Counted from the first letter of the stretch, positions 8,508 to 16,465 are shown. The stretch: 64,000 bases of DNA from Bacteroidales bacterium (GCA_017651465.1 JAGCCX010000081.1:24547-88546); one strand, 5' to 3'. Made by a program: numbers and translations. The notes: generated by a model from the letters alone, not told the origin.

Positions 8508-9365
8508 CTATTCGGCCTTGGCAGCTTCGGCTGCGGGCTGCTCGGGAGCGACCTCTACCTTCTCGGCCTGCTCGGGAGCCTCTTCCTTGGTAGCCTTGCG
8601 GGAGCGGAGACGGCGGGTAGCGGCCTTGGGCTCGCTCTGGGCCTCCTCCTGCTCGGGAGCCTCTTTGTCCTTCTCGAGCTTGCGCTCCTCAAGACCTTCG
8701 GCGATGGCTGCGCAGAGGATGTTCATAATGCACTCGATAGACTTTGCCGCGTCGTCGTTTGCCGGAATCACATAATCGATAGTGGTGGGATCGCAACAAG
8801 TATCAACCATTGCGAATACCGGAATGTTGAGGCGGTTGGCTTCTTTGACGGCGTTGGCTTCCTTCTGGATGTCAATCACGAAGATTGCCGAAGGGAGGCG
8901 GCTCATGTCGCGGATAGAACCGAGGTTCTTCTCGAGTTTTGCCCTCTGGCGGTCAACCTGGAGTCTCTCTCTCTTTGCGAGTTTCTCGAAGGTGCCGTCT
9001 TCTTTCATCTTGTCGATGGTGCCCATCTTCTTGATGGCCTTGCGGATGGTGGGGAAGTTGGTAAGCATACCACCTGCCCAGCGCTCGGTGACCGAAGGCA
9101 TACCGACAGCGGTAGCTTTCTCGCTGACGATGTCTTTGGCCTGCTTCTTGGTGGCTACGAAGAGAATCTTACGGCCGCTCTTGGCGAGTATCTTCATTTC
9201 TTCGGCAGCCTCGTCTATCTTGACGATGGTCTTGTGCAGGTCGATGATGTGGATTCCGTTCTTCTGGTCGAAGATGTACGGAGCCATTTTGGGGTTCCAC
9301 TTGCGGGCGAGATGTCCGAAGTGTACGCCTGCATCAAGCAGTTCTTGGAAATTGGTACGTGACAT
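8508..9365 (-). CDS. rpsB: 30S ribosomal protein S2
   Basis: 285 residues. S2 motifs are intact: FQELLDAGVHFGHLARKWNP at the N-terminus and the FVIDIQKEANAVKEANRLNI region. The last 55 residues or so form an Ala/Glu-rich, low-complexity extension with short basic patches (RRLRSRKATKEE) that is not part of the S2 fold. It is followed immediately by tsf and preceded by a 160-base leader with two hairpins. Confidence 0.97.
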   Translation of the reverse strand: MSRTNFQELLDAGVHFGHLARKWNPKMAPYIFDQKNGIHIIDLHKTIVKIDEAAEEMKILAKSGRKILFVATKKQAKDIVSEKATAVGMPSVTERWAGGMLTNFPTIRKAIKKMGTIDKMKEDGTFEKLAKRERLQVDRQRAKLEKNLGSIRDMSRLPSAIFVIDIQKEANAVKEANRLNIPVFAMVDTCCDPTTIDYVIPANDDAAKSIECIMNILCAAIAEGLEERKLEKDKEAPEQEEAQSEPKAATRRLRSRKATKEEAPEQAEKVEVAPEQPAAEAAKAE

Positions 9366-9525
9366 TGTTTGTTTTGTTCTGTTTTGTTTTTAACTGTGCC
9401 CGACTACGGGCCTCTTTTCTTCAAGGCGGAGTAGCGGATTTTCCGGTCTCCGGCCTTTTCCGCAGGGTGGCAACATTCCGCCGGGAATGTTTAAAACCAC
9501 CTCTGTGCCGTAAATCAACAAAAGA
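9366..9525 (-). promoter_or_regulatory. rpsI-rpsB intergenic leader with two hairpins
   Basis: Read on the minus strand, this 160-base gap contains a hairpin with arms ACATTCC/GGAATGT (9473-9490) and a GCCCG/CGGGC hairpin (9398-9411). Neither is followed by a T-run, so they are more likely an RNA leader structure than terminators. S2 leaders with autoregulatory structures are known in bacteria; the role here is inference. Confidence 0.4.
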
Positions 9526-9915
9526 CTAACGTTTGCTGAACTGGAAGCGTCTGCGGGCTCCGGGCTGACCGGGCTTCTTGCGCTCGACCTCGCGTGCATC
9601 GCGGGTGAGGAAACCGGCGGCCTTGAGAGCGGGACGATATGCTTCCTTGTCAACCTCACAGAGTGCGCGGGCGATTCCGAGACGGATAGCCTCGGCCTGG
9701 CCTTTGGTGCCGCCGCCGCAGATAGTGACCTGAATGTCAAACTGACCTGCAGTACCGGTGACCTCAAGAGGCTGGTTCACCACGTAACGGAGAGTCTCGG
9801 CGGGGAAGTAGTTCTCCAGGGGACGGTCGTTGATGGTGATGTTGCCTTTGCCGGCAGTGAGATAAACGCGAGCCACAGCTGCTTTACGTCTTCCAAGGGC
9901 GTGTGTCTGTTCCAT
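9526..9915 (-). CDS. rpsI: 30S ribosomal protein S9
   Basis: 129 residues, the standard size. It has the N-terminal [12 protein letters not shown] segment, the [19 protein letters not shown] motif and the basic C-terminal tail ending RRRFQFSKR, which reaches the ribosomal P site. It is nine bases downstream of rplM, forming the conserved rplM-rpsI pair. Confidence 0.98.
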   Translation of the reverse strand: MEQTHALGRRKAAVARVYLTAGKGNITINDRPLENYFPAETLRYVVNQPLEVTGTAGQFDIQVTICGGGTKGQAEAIRLGIARALCEVDKEAYRPALKAAGFLTRDAREVERKKPGQPGARRRFQFSKR

Positions 9916-9924
9916 TTGCTCTGT

Positions 9925-10377
9925 TTAAATTTCGTTTAACTTGATGGTTTTGGGATTCTGGGCCTGGTGCGGATGCTCGGGACCTGCGTAAACGTGCAGG
10001 TTGCCAAGGATCTTAACACCAAGACGGGTCTTGGGGAGCATTCCACGGACTGCCCTCCTCACGAGTTCGGCTGGCCTCTTCTCGAGGATCTCCTTGGGCG
10101 TTGTAAAGCGCTGTCCGCCGGGATAACCGGTGTAACGCGTGTAAACGCGGTCGGTCATTTTCTTGCCACCCAGGGCCACCTTCTCGGCGTTGACCACGAT
10201 GACGTTGTCACCACAGTCCACGTTGGGGGTGAAGCCGGGCTTGGTCTTGCCACGAAGGACAAGAGCCACGCGGGCGGCGAGACGACCAAGTGCGAGATCC
10301 GTCGCGTCAATGACGACCCACTCTTTGTTCACAGTGCCCTTGTTCAGGGATACTGTCTTGTAGCTTTGTGTGTCCAC
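9925..10377 (-). CDS. rplM: 50S ribosomal protein L13
   Basis: 150 residues with the L13 pattern: WVVIDATDLALGRLAARVA, then GDNVIVVNAEKVALGGKKMTD and the YRHTGYPGG-like YTRYTGYPGGQ. The start is a GTG at 10377 (protein MDTQSYKTVSLNKG); no in-frame ATG precedes it near the promoter. First gene of the minus-strand ribosomal run. Confidence 0.97.
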   Translation of the reverse strand: MDTQSYKTVSLNKGTVNKEWVVIDATDLALGRLAARVALVLRGKTKPGFTPNVDCGDNVIVVNAEKVALGGKKMTDRVYTRYTGYPGGQRFTTPKEILEKRPAELVRRAVRGMLPKTRLGVKILGNLHVYAGPEHPHQAQNPKTIKLNEI

Positions 10378-10436
10378 TGTCTTGATCTTTAATAGGTTAA
10401 TAATAACATTGCGATCCCTTCAAAAATTAGGGGACG

Positions 10437-10467
10437 CAAAGGTAGAAATTATTTCTTAAATATCAAA
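10437..10467 (-). promoter_or_regulatory. Promoter of rplM-rpsI
   Basis: On the minus strand a -33 TTTG (complement of 10464-10467) is separated by 19 bases from a -7 box TACCTTTG (complement of 10437-10444). Spacing and sequence match the Bacteroidetes primary-sigma promoter exactly. The leader to the GTG start is about 55 bases. Confidence 0.8.
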
Positions 10468-10475
10468 GTTTATGC

Positions 10476-10505
10476 TTGCTAATTCAAAAATTAACCCTAT
10501 CTTTG
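10476..10505 (+). promoter_or_regulatory. Promoter of tRNA-Met
   Basis: TTG at 10476-10478, a 19-base spacer and TATCTTTG at 10498-10505 give a good Bacteroidetes promoter ending 16 bases before the tRNA. Confidence 0.75.
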
Positions 10506-10521
10506 CAGTCCCTTCAATGAT

Positions 10522-10595
10522 GGCGGGGTAGCTCAGCTGGTTAGAGCGTCGGATTCATAATCCGGAGGTCGTGGGATCATGCCCCACCCCCGCTA
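10522..10595 (+). tRNA. tRNA-Met (anticodon CAT)
   Basis: 74 bases. Acceptor arms GGCGGGG/CCCCGCT (one G-U at the end), D arm GCTC...GAGC, anticodon loop TTCATAA with CAT, T stem GTGGG/CCCAC and discriminator A. CCA is not encoded, as usual in Bacteroidetes. The T loop reads ATCATGC instead of the normal TTCRANY, so positions 54 and 58 are A and T rather than T and A. Its 3' 30 bases are the target of integration (see att sites). An elongator rather than initiator role is inferred from the G-U-closed acceptor; ile-lysidine modification of the CAT anticodon cannot be excluded. Confidence 0.92.
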
Positions 10596-10596
10596 C
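10566..10596 (+). other. Attachment site copy 1 (3' end of tRNA-Met)
   Basis: The 31-base segment starting AGGTCGTGGGATCATGCC and ending CCCGCTAC is shared with 16222-16252 (one mismatch) and 37306-37336 (identical). This copy completes the functional tRNA, as expected for attL of an element that restores the 3' end on integration. Confidence 0.9.
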
Positions 10597-10610
10597 GAAA
10601 TGGCAAAAAG

Positions 10611-10643
10611 AAAAATCCACAAGCCTCAGACTTGTGGATTTTA
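10611..10643 (+). terminator. Terminator after tRNA-Met
   Basis: Arms AAAATCCACAAG and CTTGTGGATTTT form a perfect 12-bp stem with a seven-base loop, followed by T-rich sequence. A hairpin of the same kind also follows att copies 2 and 3. Confidence 0.85.
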
Positions 10644-10832
10644 TCGTTTTATGTATCAGTACCTTAGGTTGTTTGTGATGGGCGGCGGGAGTTAATCAGC
10701 GGAGGCAAAAACAGCGGTAAAAATGCGACCTTATATGCGACCAACTAAGTTTAACCCAAAAACTGGTCGCAGATTATGACCCGAAACACTGCAAATGTCT
10801 CGTTCTACTGTCGCGAGAGCAAGAAAAAGAGT

Positions 10833-10840
10833 TATCTTTG
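10833..10840 (+). promoter_or_regulatory. -7 box of the first AlbA_2 gene
   Basis: TATCTTTG, six bases before the ATG at 10847. It overlaps an upstream in-frame TTG and so argues for the ATG as the real start. Confidence 0.65.
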
Positions 10841-10846
10841 TCTAAA

Positions 10847-12493
10847 ATGATTGCTATGAGAGAAGAAAATGTCACATTCGACCGTAAGTCTTTAAAGATT
10901 GTGCAAGGCAAGAACCCTGGCTGGGAAGAGCTCGCCAAAGACTGTGTAGCCTTTGCGAACGCTAGGGGTGGGCACATCTTCATTGGTATTGAGAATGATA
11001 GTGATCTCCCTCCAGTCGGGCAGAGGATTCCAGAGAGCCTTCCTGGAAAGATTCAGCTTCGATTATCTCAACTCACCGTCAACACTTCTATTCTAACATC
11101 GGTTGTGACTTCATCTAACGGTGGGCAATACATTGATATGACTATACAACAGAGTGTTTCTACAATTGCAGGCACGACAGACGGAAAATACTATATTAGG
11201 ATCGGTGATGCCTGTACCCCTCTCCATCCCGATCAACTCCTTCGGCTCCTTAACGATAAACCCGCATATAATTGGGAGGCGAAGCCAACTCGCGTCAAAC
11301 GTGAAGACTATGATGCAAATAAGTTCAGTCGTTTTGTTAATGACATAAGAAACTCTCCTCGAGTTAGTTCTTTTGTGAAAGAGAAAACAGATGATGAGAT
11401 TATTGACTACTATCTGTTTGCAGACGGTGATTATCTCACAAATCTCGGTGTGCTTTGGGTAGGAAGGCGCACTGACCGAGCTAAATTGAAATATGCACCT
11501 GCCATACAGTTCTTAAAGTATGACGAAAGAGGCGAAAGGGTTAACAAACTTGTCTGGGATGATTATTCTCTCAATCCAAAAGAACTAATTGAGGAGGTGT
11601 GGCAAAATATACCGGACTGGAAAGAGGGTATAGAAGTATCCGATGGTATTTTTCGAGATTTTATTCCAAATTATGGTGAACGCACAATAAGGGAACTTAT
11701 TACTAATGCTCTTGTACACAGACCCTACACAACAGCCGGAGACGTTTTTATCAATTTGTATCCTGATCGTCTAGAAATTCATAACCCCGGAGGTTTCCCC
11801 GTCGGTGTTACTCCTCAGAATATTCTACACGAGTCCAAGAGACGAAACGAACTATTATGCAAGGTTGCTTATGACTTACTGTTGATGGAGAAGGAGGGTT
11901 CTGGCTACGATGTGATATATGAAGATCTTATCGCTAACGGAAAACCGGCACCGGAACCAGAAGAAAGGGATGATCGGGTTGTGGTCACTGTTCGGAGGCT
12001 GATTGTTAAACCCGAGATTGTCCGACTCATTAAGACTGTTTCAGAGCAGTATAACCTTTCACGAAAAGAAAAGATATCGTTTGGCTTGATTGCGCAGAAC
12101 CAATCTCTGTCCGCAATACAATTTAGCAAAATGCTAAACCTAAAAGGTCTTAATCCAACTAGAGGGTGGTTGGATAGACTTTTAAGTAGCAATATTATTC
12201 TGTCTCAGGGAAGAACAAGGGGTACTGAATATTACGTCAACCCAGTAATCATTCGATCTTCAAATTATATTAAAATACCTAGTCTTAAAACTATAGAACC
12301 ATATCGTCTTCGTGAACTTATCTATGAAGACCTAAGGGTCTATCCCAATAGTTCTATCTCAGAAGTATCTACTAGGATAGGTTTGGAAATCTCCCGTTAC
12401 AAAATACGGGAGCAATTGAAACTATTAATTGAACAGGGCAGGGTAATCTCTACAGGTGTACGTGCAGCCACGAAATACTCTTGTAAAAAATAG
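10847..12493 (+). CDS. AlbA_2-domain ATP-binding protein (RecG-like/Schlafen-type)
   Basis: About 548 residues. The N-terminal AlbA_2 domain contains AKDCVAFANARGGHIFIGIE, typical of Schlafen-type nucleic-acid-binding domains in prokaryotes. A middle HATPase_c_4 region contains ERTIRELITNALVHRPYTTA and IHNPGGFPVG. The C-terminal 150 residues look like tandem winged-helix domains. Such proteins are common in defence islands and mobile elements as putative regulators or effectors; the exact role is unknown. The start at 10847 is chosen because the promoter box ends at 10840. It is the only large gene on the left half of E1 and is a distant paralogue of the protein at 16736. Confidence 0.85.
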   Translation: MIAMREENVTFDRKSLKIVQGKNPGWEELAKDCVAFANARGGHIFIGIENDSDLPPVGQRIPESLPGKIQLRLSQLTVNTSILTSVVTSSNGGQYIDMTIQQSVSTIAGTTDGKYYIRIGDACTPLHPDQLLRLLNDKPAYNWEAKPTRVKREDYDANKFSRFVNDIRNSPRVSSFVKEKTDDEIIDYYLFADGDYLTNLGVLWVGRRTDRAKLKYAPAIQFLKYDERGERVNKLVWDDYSLNPKELIEEVWQNIPDWKEGIEVSDGIFRDFIPNYGERTIRELITNALVHRPYTTAGDVFINLYPDRLEIHNPGGFPVGVTPQNILHESKRRNELLCKVAYDLLLMEKEGSGYDVIYEDLIANGKPAPEPEERDDRVVVTVRRLIVKPEIVRLIKTVSEQYNLSRKEKISFGLIAQNQSLSAIQFSKMLNLKGLNPTRGWLDRLLSSNIILSQGRTRGTEYYVNPVIIRSSNYIKIPSLKTIEPYRLRELIYEDLRVYPNSSISEVSTRIGLEISRYKIREQLKLLIEQGRVISTGVRAATKYSCKK

Positions 12494-12748
12494 TGTTTAA
12501 TAATGAAGCGTTTTTTACAAGTTATTTAATAAGCGTTGCGGACAACACGCTGATAATAAGCCAGTTAAGCGATGTGAAATAACGGCCACTAGAGGGGAGT
12601 ATGTCACAACTCACCACATAATAGAAGATTATGCTTTTGGCTTGAGTCTCTTTGGGCAATGATATAGTAGGTAAATTGTGAAGTAATCAGAGTAGAAAAA
12701 GAAAAAAGAAGAGTTGCTGTTCACACTCTCATAGTGGACGCATAACAT

Positions 12749-12931
12749 AGCGGTTCTCTTCCATCAGCCAGAGATACAGATACACCAAATAGTTCCATCA
12801 TGAGTGGAGCGGCATATCGGTATCGGCTTTGACATTCTTCCGGCTATCCTTCCTCAGGGCCGTGTCAGGGAGCTTTTTCGTGGCTGTATTGTTTACTTTT
12901 ACATATAAGGCTTTGCTTACTTGTGGGGCGG
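12749..12931 (+). ncRNA. Repeated intergenic sequence family X, copy 1
   Basis: Homologous over about 180 bases to 19707-19888. Shared blocks include CTCTTCCATCA, CAGAGATAC, ATCATGAGT, GTATCGGCTTTGACATTC and GGGGCGGT. Around 12832-12868 a stem TGACA/TGTCA with an inner CGGC/GCCG pairing can form; in copy 2 the inner pairing is CCGG/CCGG. Conservation outside any ORF plus a shared stem suggests a structured RNA or recognition site. The rest of 12494-13068 shows no gene. Confidence 0.45.
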
Positions 12932-13068
12932 TCTGTGTCACTAAATAAGGGAACTATATACATGATGTCAGCAAAGATAGAAGCGACGTTAAGCCTAAAA
13001 CCTTTACTATCATCACCATCTCATTATCTTCTTGATGATAATAATTGTATCTTTGCAAAGATTTAACA

Positions 13069-13443
13069 ATGATGAATATGACAAGACTACTGACTATATT
13101 TGCGCTTACAACTCTGTTCTTTTTGGCGGGTTGCTCCCTAGCGCCATCCATTGACCGAGTTCAAGAAGATACTGCAGAGGGGGTTGAAGAACTATTGACG
13201 GAAGATAATAACGAAAAGATATCTTTACGATTAGATAGGTACTTCCTCAGCGAGCAGGTAGATGACCTGACTTATAAAGGTACACTCAAAGCCACGGCTT
13301 TCTACAAGTCATCAAAATGGGATAGTAAACGGTATAAGTTTGTCGATGTCCCAGATAGCACAAAACTATATCGTACTGTCATTATTAAGTTCCGTGACAA
13401 AAAGTACGATTACTACACGATTTCCATTCAAGCGGACGAATAA
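13069..13443 (+). CDS. Small lipoprotein of unknown function
   Basis: 124 residues. The N-terminus MMNMTRLLTIFALTTLFFLAGCS has a clear lipobox LAGC. The rest is a short, charged, mostly beta domain (KISLRLDRYFLSEQVDDLTYKGTLKATAF) that I do not recognise. A TATCTTTG box at 13048-13055 sets the start just downstream; an in-frame TTG at 13045 lies in the promoter and is rejected. The gene is alone inside a pair of 13-bp inverted repeats and has its own terminator. Confidence 0.7.
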   Translation: MMNMTRLLTIFALTTLFFLAGCSLAPSIDRVQEDTAEGVEELLTEDNNEKISLRLDRYFLSEQVDDLTYKGTLKATAFYKSSKWDSKRYKFVDVPDSTKLYRTVIIKFRDKKYDYYTISIQADE

Positions 13444-13448
13444 CAAAT

Positions 13449-13478
13449 AAGGGTTGGCTTTTCACCAACCCTCTCTTA
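13449..13478 (+). terminator. Terminator of the lipoprotein gene
   Basis: Stem GGGTTGG/CCAACCC with the loop CTTTTCA, starting eight bases after the stop, followed by CTCTCTT. Confidence 0.7.
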
Positions 13479-13541
13479 TATCCTGTTTTGGGCAACAGGT
13501 ATATAGTTCCCCTAAATAAAGTGTCGCGAGGTGCCCCACTT

Positions 13542-15002
13542 TCAGTCGTTGAATATTTTGAGGACTTCATCCGCATAGTGTGATAGTCTGTGCGGTTCAA
13601 TCTTGGATTTTCCGGTATAGTTTATCGTCGAGCCGTCCTTGAATGTAATTCTGACGTTCGTCACTTCGAGTCTTTCGATGATGTCGAACTCATCCCAGAA
13701 CAGTTTATCGAATCTCCATGTTCCTTCATCATCTTTTGCGAGAGGGCCGATGCAATGTGCGCTCTTCGTATGGTTGCCGAGGTAGTCCTTCTGCTTGTCT
13801 CCAACGGCGTTGTAGGCAACTACAGTGAAGTCGACGTATTTGATGTCCTTGTCGAAACAGTTGTATACATCGAATTCAAGTCCGAACTGGAAGTCGTTGT
13901 AAGCATATTCGCTTTTCATTAGGAAGATTTTCTTCTGCCGGTAGAACTTGTGCGCGGCATCGAGTTTTGCGTTTATCTTGGCAGTTTTGTCGTTAAGTTT
14001 TTTTGTGAACGCATCTATCTGTGCCTCGTCTCGTTCTTTTGCTGTCTCTTTGCGTGCTGCAACGCCTTTGAATCCACGACTCTCTACGTAAGCTCTGGCT
14101 TCCGTATCTTTGAATTCTACTGCATCCTTGTCGACCTCAATCTCATAACCGAGTATGATTCCTTTGTACTTGCGGGTCTTTAGGGTCTTCGACTCCTCTC
14201 CGGCATAATATACATATACGGAAAGGGTGTCTTCAATCTCGTTGTAGTCGAGCAGTGAAGATGCTTCTTTCAATGCATAATAGGCGCTTGTGTTCTTATG
14301 CTTCAATAAAGCCTCGCAAATAAGAGTCCGGTCGGCGATTGAGTCCCTCCGTGCCTTTTCTATGCGCTCGGCTTCCTCCCGGGCGGCTATCTCCGCATAC
14401 TCCTGCCTGGTGACGAAGTATTTGTTTGGGCTCTGGACATTCTCTTCGGTGACGTAGACTTTCTTATCCCTGACGGTGCAGTCGTAGCTTGCTTTTTCTC
14501 CTAACGAAGCGGGTATTCGCAGGGCGTTCCAGGTGATCGGATAGAAGCCTCCGGCTCCTGAGTCTCCAAGCGTGCGTCCGTTCAGTGCAGGACAGTCTTT
14601 GTTTATGTATGCAAGTTCGTTGAGATGCCTGTTGAACTTTTCGCGCCAGTAGGTGATGGAACGGGCAAACGACAGATAGTCCACCTTTTCGTCGAGTAGA
14701 AGATAGTATGTCTTCAGTGTGGTGTTGATTTCAAGGAATCGTTTTTTCTTCCAGACGACTATATCCGTAACTTTGACGGGTATTGAGTTGATGGAATCGT
14801 ATTCTAGGGCGTCCTTGATGGGCTTGTAGTTTTTACCGTTGGTCGAATAGGCATATGGGCCGTTCATTTCGAAACACTTGTCCGTCTGGTAGAAGACTAC
14901 TTCCTTACCAATCATATCCTCGTAAGATGTAAACCTGTCTTGACTGTGGAGGGAGAGAGAGATGAATGACAGTGACAGAATGCAGAATATGATTCTTTGC
15001 AT
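13542..15002 (-). CDS. Secreted protein of unknown function with a coiled coil
   Basis: 486 residues from the ATG at 15002, which gives a signal peptide (MQRIIFCILSLSFISLSLHSQ). Upstream in-frame codons lie beyond the TATTTTTG promoter box (complement of 15031-15038) and are excluded. A Glu/Arg-rich helical segment (EYAEIAAREEAERIEKARRD) lies mid-protein and a second near residue 330. The C-terminal about 110 residues form a beta-rich domain (FGLEFDVYNCFDKDIKYVDFTVVAYN spans its core) that resembles FxLYD-type extracellular domains; this is tentative. Function unknown; probably periplasmic or surface. Confidence 0.7.
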   Translation of the reverse strand: MQRIIFCILSLSFISLSLHSQDRFTSYEDMIGKEVVFYQTDKCFEMNGPYAYSTNGKNYKPIKDALEYDSINSIPVKVTDIVVWKKKRFLEINTTLKTYYLLLDEKVDYLSFARSITYWREKFNRHLNELAYINKDCPALNGRTLGDSGAGGFYPITWNALRIPASLGEKASYDCTVRDKKVYVTEENVQSPNKYFVTRQEYAEIAAREEAERIEKARRDSIADRTLICEALLKHKNTSAYYALKEASSLLDYNEIEDTLSVYVYYAGEESKTLKTRKYKGIILGYEIEVDKDAVEFKDTEARAYVESRGFKGVAARKETAKERDEAQIDAFTKKLNDKTAKINAKLDAAHKFYRQKKIFLMKSEYAYNDFQFGLEFDVYNCFDKDIKYVDFTVVAYNAVGDKQKDYLGNHTKSAHCIGPLAKDDEGTWRFDKLFWDEFDIIERLEVTNVRITFKDGSTINYTGKSKIEPHRLSHYADEVLKIFND

Positions 15003-15250
15003 AAATAATATGGTTATTTGGTTATGATTACAAAAATAGTGATTTTTGGCTATTAATGATGGCGCACGACACAAAGGATCTTCGATATGAGAATCAAATC
15101 TGGAATCGTTTACATTAACACCGTTCAGTCAATAATCACAATAATGTTAGTATAGCGCCGTCTTTGGTCTGCAAAACTACTCCGGCTGCTTTTGTGTTCC
15201 TACGAAAGAATTGCTATTTTTACAAGGCAAAGCAATATTCTTTTTTTCTT

Positions 15251-15994
15251 ATGGAAGGAGGCACAATCATAGGGCTGTTGATGCTGATAGTGGTCTTTGC
15301 CGCAGTTGTTATCTGGAGGAAGACAAAGGGTACACGCGGCGAAGCACAGATGTCAGCAATCTTGTCGGTGCTTCCGAATAGTAAATATACCGTCCTTGAC
15401 AACCTCCTTCTTCAGTCTGGCCAATATAGTTCACAGATAGATCATGTTGTGGTATCGCTATATGGTGTGTTTGTAATAGAAACCAAGTATTACAAAGGCT
15501 GGATCTTTGGTGGGGCAAAAAGTGAGAATTGGACGCAGAACATATACGGCAATAAGTATCAGCTACGTAATCCGCTTTTACAAAACGAAGGACACATTAA
15601 GGCCATCGATCGTTTATTAGGATATCCCAAGGACGTTCCCATCTATAACATTGTCGCTTTTTCTCGGCAAGCACAATTAAAGGTTGATGATTCTCTGCCG
15701 GTTATGTATTGGGGGCAAGTTCCTGGATATATAAGAAGTTTCCAGGATCAGTGTTTATCCGCCGAAAAAGTTGACGAGATTTGTAATATCCTCCTTGCCG
15801 CAAATTTGGTAGATCGTTCAGCAAGAAAAGAGCATGTCCAAAATGCCAAGTATCAAAAGGACCTACACAATGCTTTTATGGCTCAAGGTCGATGTCCTAG
15901 ATGCGGTGGAGAATTAGTGCTTCGAGATGGTAAATATGGCAAGTTCTATGGGTGCTCGAATTATCCTCGCTGCAAGTATACAACAAAGAACTAA
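15251..15994 (+). CDS. NERD-domain protein with C-terminal topoisomerase-type zinc finger
   Basis: 247 residues. An N-terminal TM helix (GTIIGLLMLIVVFAAVVIW) is followed by a NERD nuclease-related domain: GTRGEAQMSAIL, then QIDHVVVSLYGVFVIETKYYKG, where IDHV and ETK match the NERD core (D and ExK). The C-terminus has a C4 zinc ribbon (CPRCGG...CSNYPRCKYT) as at the end of topoisomerase I. NERD proteins are candidate PD-(D/E)XK-type nucleases. Starting at the ATG 15251 places the TM at the N-terminus; longer in-frame extensions have no hydrophobic sense. Last gene of E1; a defence role is inferred from context. Confidence 0.85.
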   Translation: MEGGTIIGLLMLIVVFAAVVIWRKTKGTRGEAQMSAILSVLPNSKYTVLDNLLLQSGQYSSQIDHVVVSLYGVFVIETKYYKGWIFGGAKSENWTQNIYGNKYQLRNPLLQNEGHIKAIDRLLGYPKDVPIYNIVAFSRQAQLKVDDSLPVMYWGQVPGYIRSFQDQCLSAEKVDEICNILLAANLVDRSARKEHVQNAKYQKDLHNAFMAQGRCPRCGGELVLRDGKYGKFYGCSNYPRCKYTTKN

Positions 15995-16044
15995 AGCGGT
16001 ATTATCGGCAAGTATACGGTCATAACACTTTGGCGGACTATCTT

Positions 16045-16252
16045 CGGCGGCTTAATAAATGGCGGTTGAATTCTCGGCGGAAAAAACTATATTTGCATTC
16101 GGTTGCTGTTATATGCGACCATTAGTTCATTGGCACATATATAGTCGCACTTTATATCCGGCGGTTAGAGTCCCTGCTTGTGGTTCAGCTGTAGATTTTG
16201 CGTCGTTAAAGAAATAGTTTTAGGTCGTGGGATCATGCCCCACTCCCGCTAC
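16045..16252. other. Right-end sequence of E1 with arm-like repeats
   Basis: Homologous to 37125-37336. Shared in the same order: TCGGCGG repeats, GCGGTTG, GCGACC, TAGTTC.TTGGCACATATAT, CGGCGGTTA, CAGCTGT, and TTTGCGTCGTT, just before the att core. The interval 15995-16300 has no gene. Confidence 0.7.
16222..16252 (+). other. Attachment site copy 2 (junction of E1 and E2)
   Basis: 31 bases matching the tRNA-Met 3' end with one change (CACTCCCGCT for CACCCCCGCT). No complete tRNA surrounds it; the upstream bases are element-derived. Confidence 0.88.
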
Positions 16253-16257
16253 CAAAC

Positions 16258-16287
16258 AAACTCCACGGCCTTAGGGCTGGGGAGTTT
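16258..16287 (+). terminator. Hairpin after att copy 2
   Basis: AAACTCC (16258-16264) pairs with GGAGTTT (16281-16287), followed by ATCTTTTT. Weaker than the hairpin after the true tRNA. Confidence 0.45.
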
Positions 16288-16300
16288 ATCTTTTTATGTA

Positions 16301-16465
16301 TCAACGGTTTAGAAGCTGAAGTGTAACAGTGGGTGTGTAGTCGGCGGGGCTTTTTGCCCTTCGTTTGATTTTGATCTTGTGGTGGATATCCATAACAATG
16401 TCCACCAGGATAGCCGCGTCCACCAAAATACAGAGCGGACCGGCAATGCGAGTAAGTAGTTTCAT
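16301..16465 (-). CDS. Possible 54-residue small membrane protein
   Basis: An ATG at 16465 opens 54 codons ending at TGA 16301. The peptide has an N-terminal hydrophobic helix (IAGPLCILVDAAILVDIVMDI) followed by a basic stretch (HHKIKIKRRAK), a plausible single-pass arrangement. It has no clear promoter or ribosome binding site, and it lies in the element's left end. Its composition argues for a real small protein; conservation is untested. Confidence 0.35.
   Translation of the reverse strand: MKLLTRIAGPLCILVDAAILVDIVMDIHHKIKIKRRAKSPADYTPTVTLQLLNR

Larger units (their letters stand above)
12936..13524. repeat. Inverted repeats flanking a lipoprotein gene
   Basis: GGGAACTATATAC at 12949-12961 and its exact complement GTATATAGTTCCC at 13499-13511, with weaker similarity extending outward (TGTCACTAAATAA against CTAAATAAAGTGTC). 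They enclose precisely one promoter-gene-terminator unit, like a small passenger cassette or MITE-like element. No transposase is inside. Confidence 0.65.
10597..16252. mobile_element. Integrated element E1 at tRNA-Met, no integrase visible
   Basis: Bounded by att copies 1 and 2. It is AT-richer than the flanking chromosome. Cargo: AlbA_2/RecG-like regulator, inverted-repeat-flanked lipoprotein cassette, secreted coiled-coil protein and NERD/zinc-finger protein. The right end (about 16045-16252) is homologous to the right end of E2, and both left ends share TTTTATGTATCA after the terminator. GCGACC and TCGGCGG repeats near both ends resemble recombinase arm sites. No tyrosine or serine recombinase gene is present, so mobilisation in trans is inferred. 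Confidence 0.75.

Noticed and set aside
13542-15074. Start of the secreted protein at 15074
   Set aside because: This would lie upstream of the promoter box and bury the signal peptide; the ATG at 15002 fits.
16222-16252. A second tRNA gene at att copy 2
   Set aside because: Only the 3' 31 bases match; no anticodon arm or D arm precedes it.
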